Source: Bacteroidota bacterium (lineage in GTDB: Bacteria > Bacteroidota > Bacteroidia > Bacteroidales > Prolixibacteraceae). From it: a DNA stretch of 9,356 bases. The position numbers and the translations under genes are program-made. This document shows positions 7,321-9,356 of the stretch, one piece after another (positions within the stretch are counted from its first letter, which is position 1; every line of letters begins with the position of its first letter). The notes below the pieces were generated by a model. It was not told the DNA's origin. It searched no databases and worked only from the letters and a program-made list of their open reading frames with translations. The stretch covers positions 1 through 9,356 of the forward strand of contig JAUYEQ010000706.1 of assembly GCA_030691295.1 (NCBI GenBank), read 5' to 3'.

Positions 7321-7440
7321 ATGAACAATTTATTCAGAGGATTAATATCAGGTTACGGAGCTTCAAAATTAGGAGGAGGCTGTTTCGGTACCATTGTAGT
7401 GTTTGTAATTATCTGGGTTATACTTGGGCAGTGTAGTTAG
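7321..7440 (+). CDS. 39-residue membrane peptide, unknown function
   Basis: ATG at 7321 opens 39 codons ending in TAG. The N-terminal half is polar and glycine-rich (MNNLFRGLISGYGASKLGGG); the rest is one hydrophobic span (about residues 22-37: FGTIVVFVIIWVILGQ). Cysteines lie at 21 and 38. The leader before the ATG is A-rich (AAAATAAAATAAAA), the preferred start context in this phylum. The gap to the BrkB-like gene is 35 bp and the gene ends 11 bp before the inverted-repeat terminator, so it looks like the last gene of the operon. I recall similar short MNNLF...GYGAxKLGGGCFG proteins in other Bacteroidota, but I know of no assigned function. The cysteine is not in a lipobox behind a signal peptide, so it is a single-pass membrane peptide rather than a lipoprotein. 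Confidence 0.8.
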   Translation: MNNLFRGLISGYGASKLGGGCFGTIVVFVIIWVILGQCS

Positions 7441-7451
7441 TGTTGTGTGTT

Positions 7452-7501
7452 ATAACTTTCCCAAAGTTTTTTTCATTTTAAAAAAACTTTGGGAAAGTTA
7501 T
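7452..7501. terminator. Bidirectional terminator, perfect 22-bp inverted repeat
   Basis: Arms 7452-7473 and 7480-7501 are perfect reverse complements with a 6-nt loop (CATTTT). The element lies between the convergent ends of the 39-codon gene (7440) and the AsmA-like gene (stop at 7508). Each arm also contains a smaller hairpin, AACTTT-CCC-AAAGTT, followed by five T. Each strand therefore meets its own hairpin plus T-run before the full palindrome. The stems are A/T-rich, so the strength is uncertain. Confidence 0.8.
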
Positions 7502-7507
7502 GAATTA

Positions 7508-9115
7508 TTATTTCTCCCTTTTTTGTCTCCTGCTCTCTTTTCGTGTTTCCGGGGTTTTCAAAACACTACTTTTAATTCCCGAAAGAATTGATTTGGCACA
7601 ATAATTAAAGAGAAATTTTTCAGTATCCCGTTCAAAATCAATAATTCCCTGTCTCACTTCTTCGCCAGGCATCGGGTTCGAATTCATTATTTTCATATTG
7701 GCAATTACAGAAATCACGCGCTCTTTTACGGCGGTGGTATCATCCGTGCGTTTGTTCTTAACGGCAACATTTAATCCATTGTACCGCAGGTTCATCTGGC
7801 CCATAGCTTTGGTATTGTTCGCAGTAAAGCTGAAATTCATTGCATCAATCTTCCCTGCTGTCGCATATATAAAAGCATTTTTCTCCAGCATTGGGTTCAG
7901 TTCCATTACTTCCATCCCCAAAAGTGTTCCATTCACTGCAAATGTGTTCTGGTTGTCGAACAATCTTCCTTTCAGCAGCACATTCATTTTAGCCTTCCCC
8001 ATTAAATAAGCTTCAGCTTTAAAACCTACATAAGCTTTTTCAGTTTTGTAAATAGTGTCGTTGGCAATATTGAAAATCAGCACCTTCAGTCTGTCAAAGC
8101 TGATCATTCCCGGCTCGTTTGCTTTCTCGGCATGTTCGGTATAGGTTATGTTACCGCCTGAAATGCCGATCGAATCGATACTAATCGTACCCGGATAGTT
8201 GTAAATCATCTCCTGAAATGAAGGTTTGTTTACGTGATTGAATTCTTTGCGTTTATCACGAAAAATGTTCGCATCCACTTCACCGATTTCGATGTAAGAG
8301 CTTATCAGGTTTCCTGATTTTATATAGTCCGCAGCAGAAAAATCGTGAAACAATATCTGGCTGAGCCCGGCTTCAATACGATCAATTTCAAATGGATGTT
8401 TGGCTGTGAATTCGTAATTGCTGTAATTAGGGTGAACAGAGAAACTGTCAATAGCCAGTCTGTTTGAAGTTGCCGAATAGTTTATTCCGGAGCTTGTAAT
8501 GGTGTACATACTATCAGCCGAAACAGTTCTTTGCTGCTGCACATTAAAATCAAATTGTTTAAGTATATCAGTGGAGATAGTGTCAAGTTTGGCAACCTGC
8601 AAATCGTACACTTTCAAAACTGCATCATTCAGCGAAAATGCCTTTGAAGTCAACCTGTCTTTTATGTCCACGACCAACCGATCAAATACAAGGCTGTCTA
8701 TTCTGATATTTAACGGCGAAACATTCGCAGGTCCGGTTTTCTCCTGAAATGGGAACTTTCCTGCAATACGACTGTTGAAAATGTTAACTTCCCTGACATC
8801 AATGTCATTTTTGAACAGCGCTTTAAACAGTTTGATCCCCTTGAATTTTACAGATGCAATTTCACCTTTTAAATCAGTCAGACTGTCATTTTGTGGTTTT
8901 GAAATCAGGGTAATATTTTCAAGTTCTATTCCTGATTTAAGGATTGAGATATTAACTTTCCCAATTTCCAGGTGGTATTTATCTGAGCTTTTATTAAATG
9001 CTGCCTGCATTTTTTTCGCAGCCCATGGCTCAAGAAACACCATTGTTAAAAGCATGAATAATAGCACAAAAGCAACTATTCCGATTAAAATTTTCACTAC
9101 TATATTTCGTCTCAT
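7508..9115 (-). CDS. AsmA-like (DUF748-type) envelope protein
   Basis: A 535-residue protein with one N-terminal membrane anchor (about residues 6-28, KILIGIVAFVLLFMLLTMVF). A long periplasmic, beta-rich region follows, with repeated blocks of the type V-x-I-x-x-L/I-x-S-G-I-E-L-E-N-I-T-L (53-70) and IRIDSLVFDRLVVDI (137-151). The C-terminal part (about 395-455: GTLLGMEVMELNPMLEKNAF..., then GKIDAMNFSFTANNTKAMGQMNLRYNGLNV) resembles the C-terminal AsmA/DUF748 region. The tail has FERDTEKFLFNYCAKSILSGIKSSV and a basic end. AsmA-like proteins in Gram-negatives have been linked to lipid transport between membranes and to outer-membrane assembly; this member is assigned on sequence pattern only. 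The start at 9115 is the only methionine before the anchor. It is transcribed convergently with the M48-BrkB group and lies about 94 bp from the heptad array upstream. Confidence 0.85.
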   Translation of the reverse strand: MRRNIVVKILIGIVAFVLLFMLLTMVFLEPWAAKKMQAAFNKSSDKYHLEIGKVNISILKSGIELENITLISKPQNDSLTDLKGEIASVKFKGIKLFKALFKNDIDVREVNIFNSRIAGKFPFQEKTGPANVSPLNIRIDSLVFDRLVVDIKDRLTSKAFSLNDAVLKVYDLQVAKLDTISTDILKQFDFNVQQQRTVSADSMYTITSSGINYSATSNRLAIDSFSVHPNYSNYEFTAKHPFEIDRIEAGLSQILFHDFSAADYIKSGNLISSYIEIGEVDANIFRDKRKEFNHVNKPSFQEMIYNYPGTISIDSIGISGGNITYTEHAEKANEPGMISFDRLKVLIFNIANDTIYKTEKAYVGFKAEAYLMGKAKMNVLLKGRLFDNQNTFAVNGTLLGMEVMELNPMLEKNAFIYATAGKIDAMNFSFTANNTKAMGQMNLRYNGLNVAVKNKRTDDTTAVKERVISVIANMKIMNSNPMPGEEVRQGIIDFERDTEKFLFNYCAKSILSGIKSSVLKTPETRKESRRQKREK

Positions 9116-9122
9116 AGGATGC

Positions 9123-9160
9123 CAAAGATGTCAAAACCTGCATTTAAAACCGTTACAGAA
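9123..9160 (-). promoter_or_regulatory. Putative promoter of the AsmA-like gene (TGTAAC type)
   Basis: On the minus strand, TTCTGTAACGG starts at 9160 and the -7-like box CATCTTTG occupies 9130-9123, with the same 34-nt distance from first T to TTTG as the two sites on the + strand. Only 7 nt separate the box from the ATG, so the transcript would be almost leaderless. That lowers confidence unless this gene really uses a leaderless start. Confidence 0.4.
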
Positions 9161-9208
9161 TTCCGGGAAAGATTTACAACATTCGCACATTACAAAGGTT
9201 TGGCTCCT

Positions 9209-9356
9209 TTGCTCCCTGCCCCTTGCTCCCTGCCCTTTGCTCCCTGCCCTTTGCTCCCTGCCCTTTGCTCCCTGCCCCTTGCTCCCTGCCCATTGCTCCC
9301 TGCCCCTTGCTCCCTGCCCCTTGCTCCCTGCCCCTTGCTCCCTGCCCCTTGCTCCC
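9209..9356 (-). repeat. 14-bp / double-heptad array running off the window end
   Basis: Ten complete 14-bp copies plus 8 bases. On the + strand the unit is TTGCTCCCTGCCCN, identical except for the last base, which reads C,T,T,T,C,A,C,C,C,C. On the minus strand each unit is two heptads, GGGAGCA and ANGGGCA. The first is the same heptad found in the array at 3006-3138. The minus strand is nearly all purine. The array lies upstream of the AsmA-like gene, 48 bp beyond its putative promoter, and continues past the window, so its full length is unknown. Low divergence suggests recent expansion. Confidence 0.92.

Noticed and set aside
7698..8009. Plus-strand frame of 103 codons opposite the AsmA-like gene
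   Set aside because: Shadow of the minus-strand gene, with no recognisable family.
8952..8962. AACTTTCCCAA similar to the terminator arm
   Set aside because: Half copy without the second arm, inside coding sequence; likely chance.
9209..9356. CRISPR array
   Set aside because: Units are 14 bp with no unique spacers; it is a simple tandem repeat and no cas genes are present.

Overview
The window looks like a piece of a Bacteroidota chromosome, probably Bacteroidales/Marinilabiliales-like, though the order is a guess. Evidence: A-rich translation starts without Shine-Dalgarno sequences, several TTTG-type -7 promoter elements, and protein families typical of the phylum (CheB-CheR-PAS fusion, short AraC regulator with a 'NYDYTYLANLFSE' type HTH, DUF3108, M48 lipoprotein, YihY/BrkB, AsmA-like protein). 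Seven CDSs are convincing, plus one 39-codon gene.

Layout. 80-3004 (+) is a 974-aa CheB-CheR-PAS signalling fusion. It ends 1 nt before a polypurine array of 19 tandem 7-bp units (3006-3138). A few inverted units follow at 3190-3210, then a small stand-alone PAS protein (3227-3796). Next are an AraC-type regulator (3956-4516), a secreted DUF3108 protein (4620-5402), an M48 metalloprotease lipoprotein (5530-6327), a YihY/BrkB membrane protein (6383-7285) and a 39-aa membrane peptide (7321-7440). A perfect 22-bp inverted repeat (7452-7501) separates these from the convergent AsmA-like gene (7508-9115, minus). Upstream of that gene a second array, related to the first but on the opposite strand, runs off the window end (9209-9356).

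How the genes may work together. The left third is a sensory block: methylesterase/methyltransferase/PAS plus PAS plus a DNA-binding regulator, with no kinase, receptor or response regulator in view. The right two thirds are cell-envelope genes. Three of them (DUF3108, M48 and AsmA-like) carry upstream the same promoter layout: TGTAAY, then a TTTG-type -7 box at exactly the same distance. This suggests a shared sigma factor or activator, possibly an envelope-stress regulon (inference).

Most unusual signals: the two heptanucleotide arrays, which share the unit GGGAGCA and put the purine strand on the coding strand of the adjacent gene; the shared promoter spacing; and the nested-palindrome terminator. 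I see no phage, insertion sequence, CRISPR, tRNA or rRNA.
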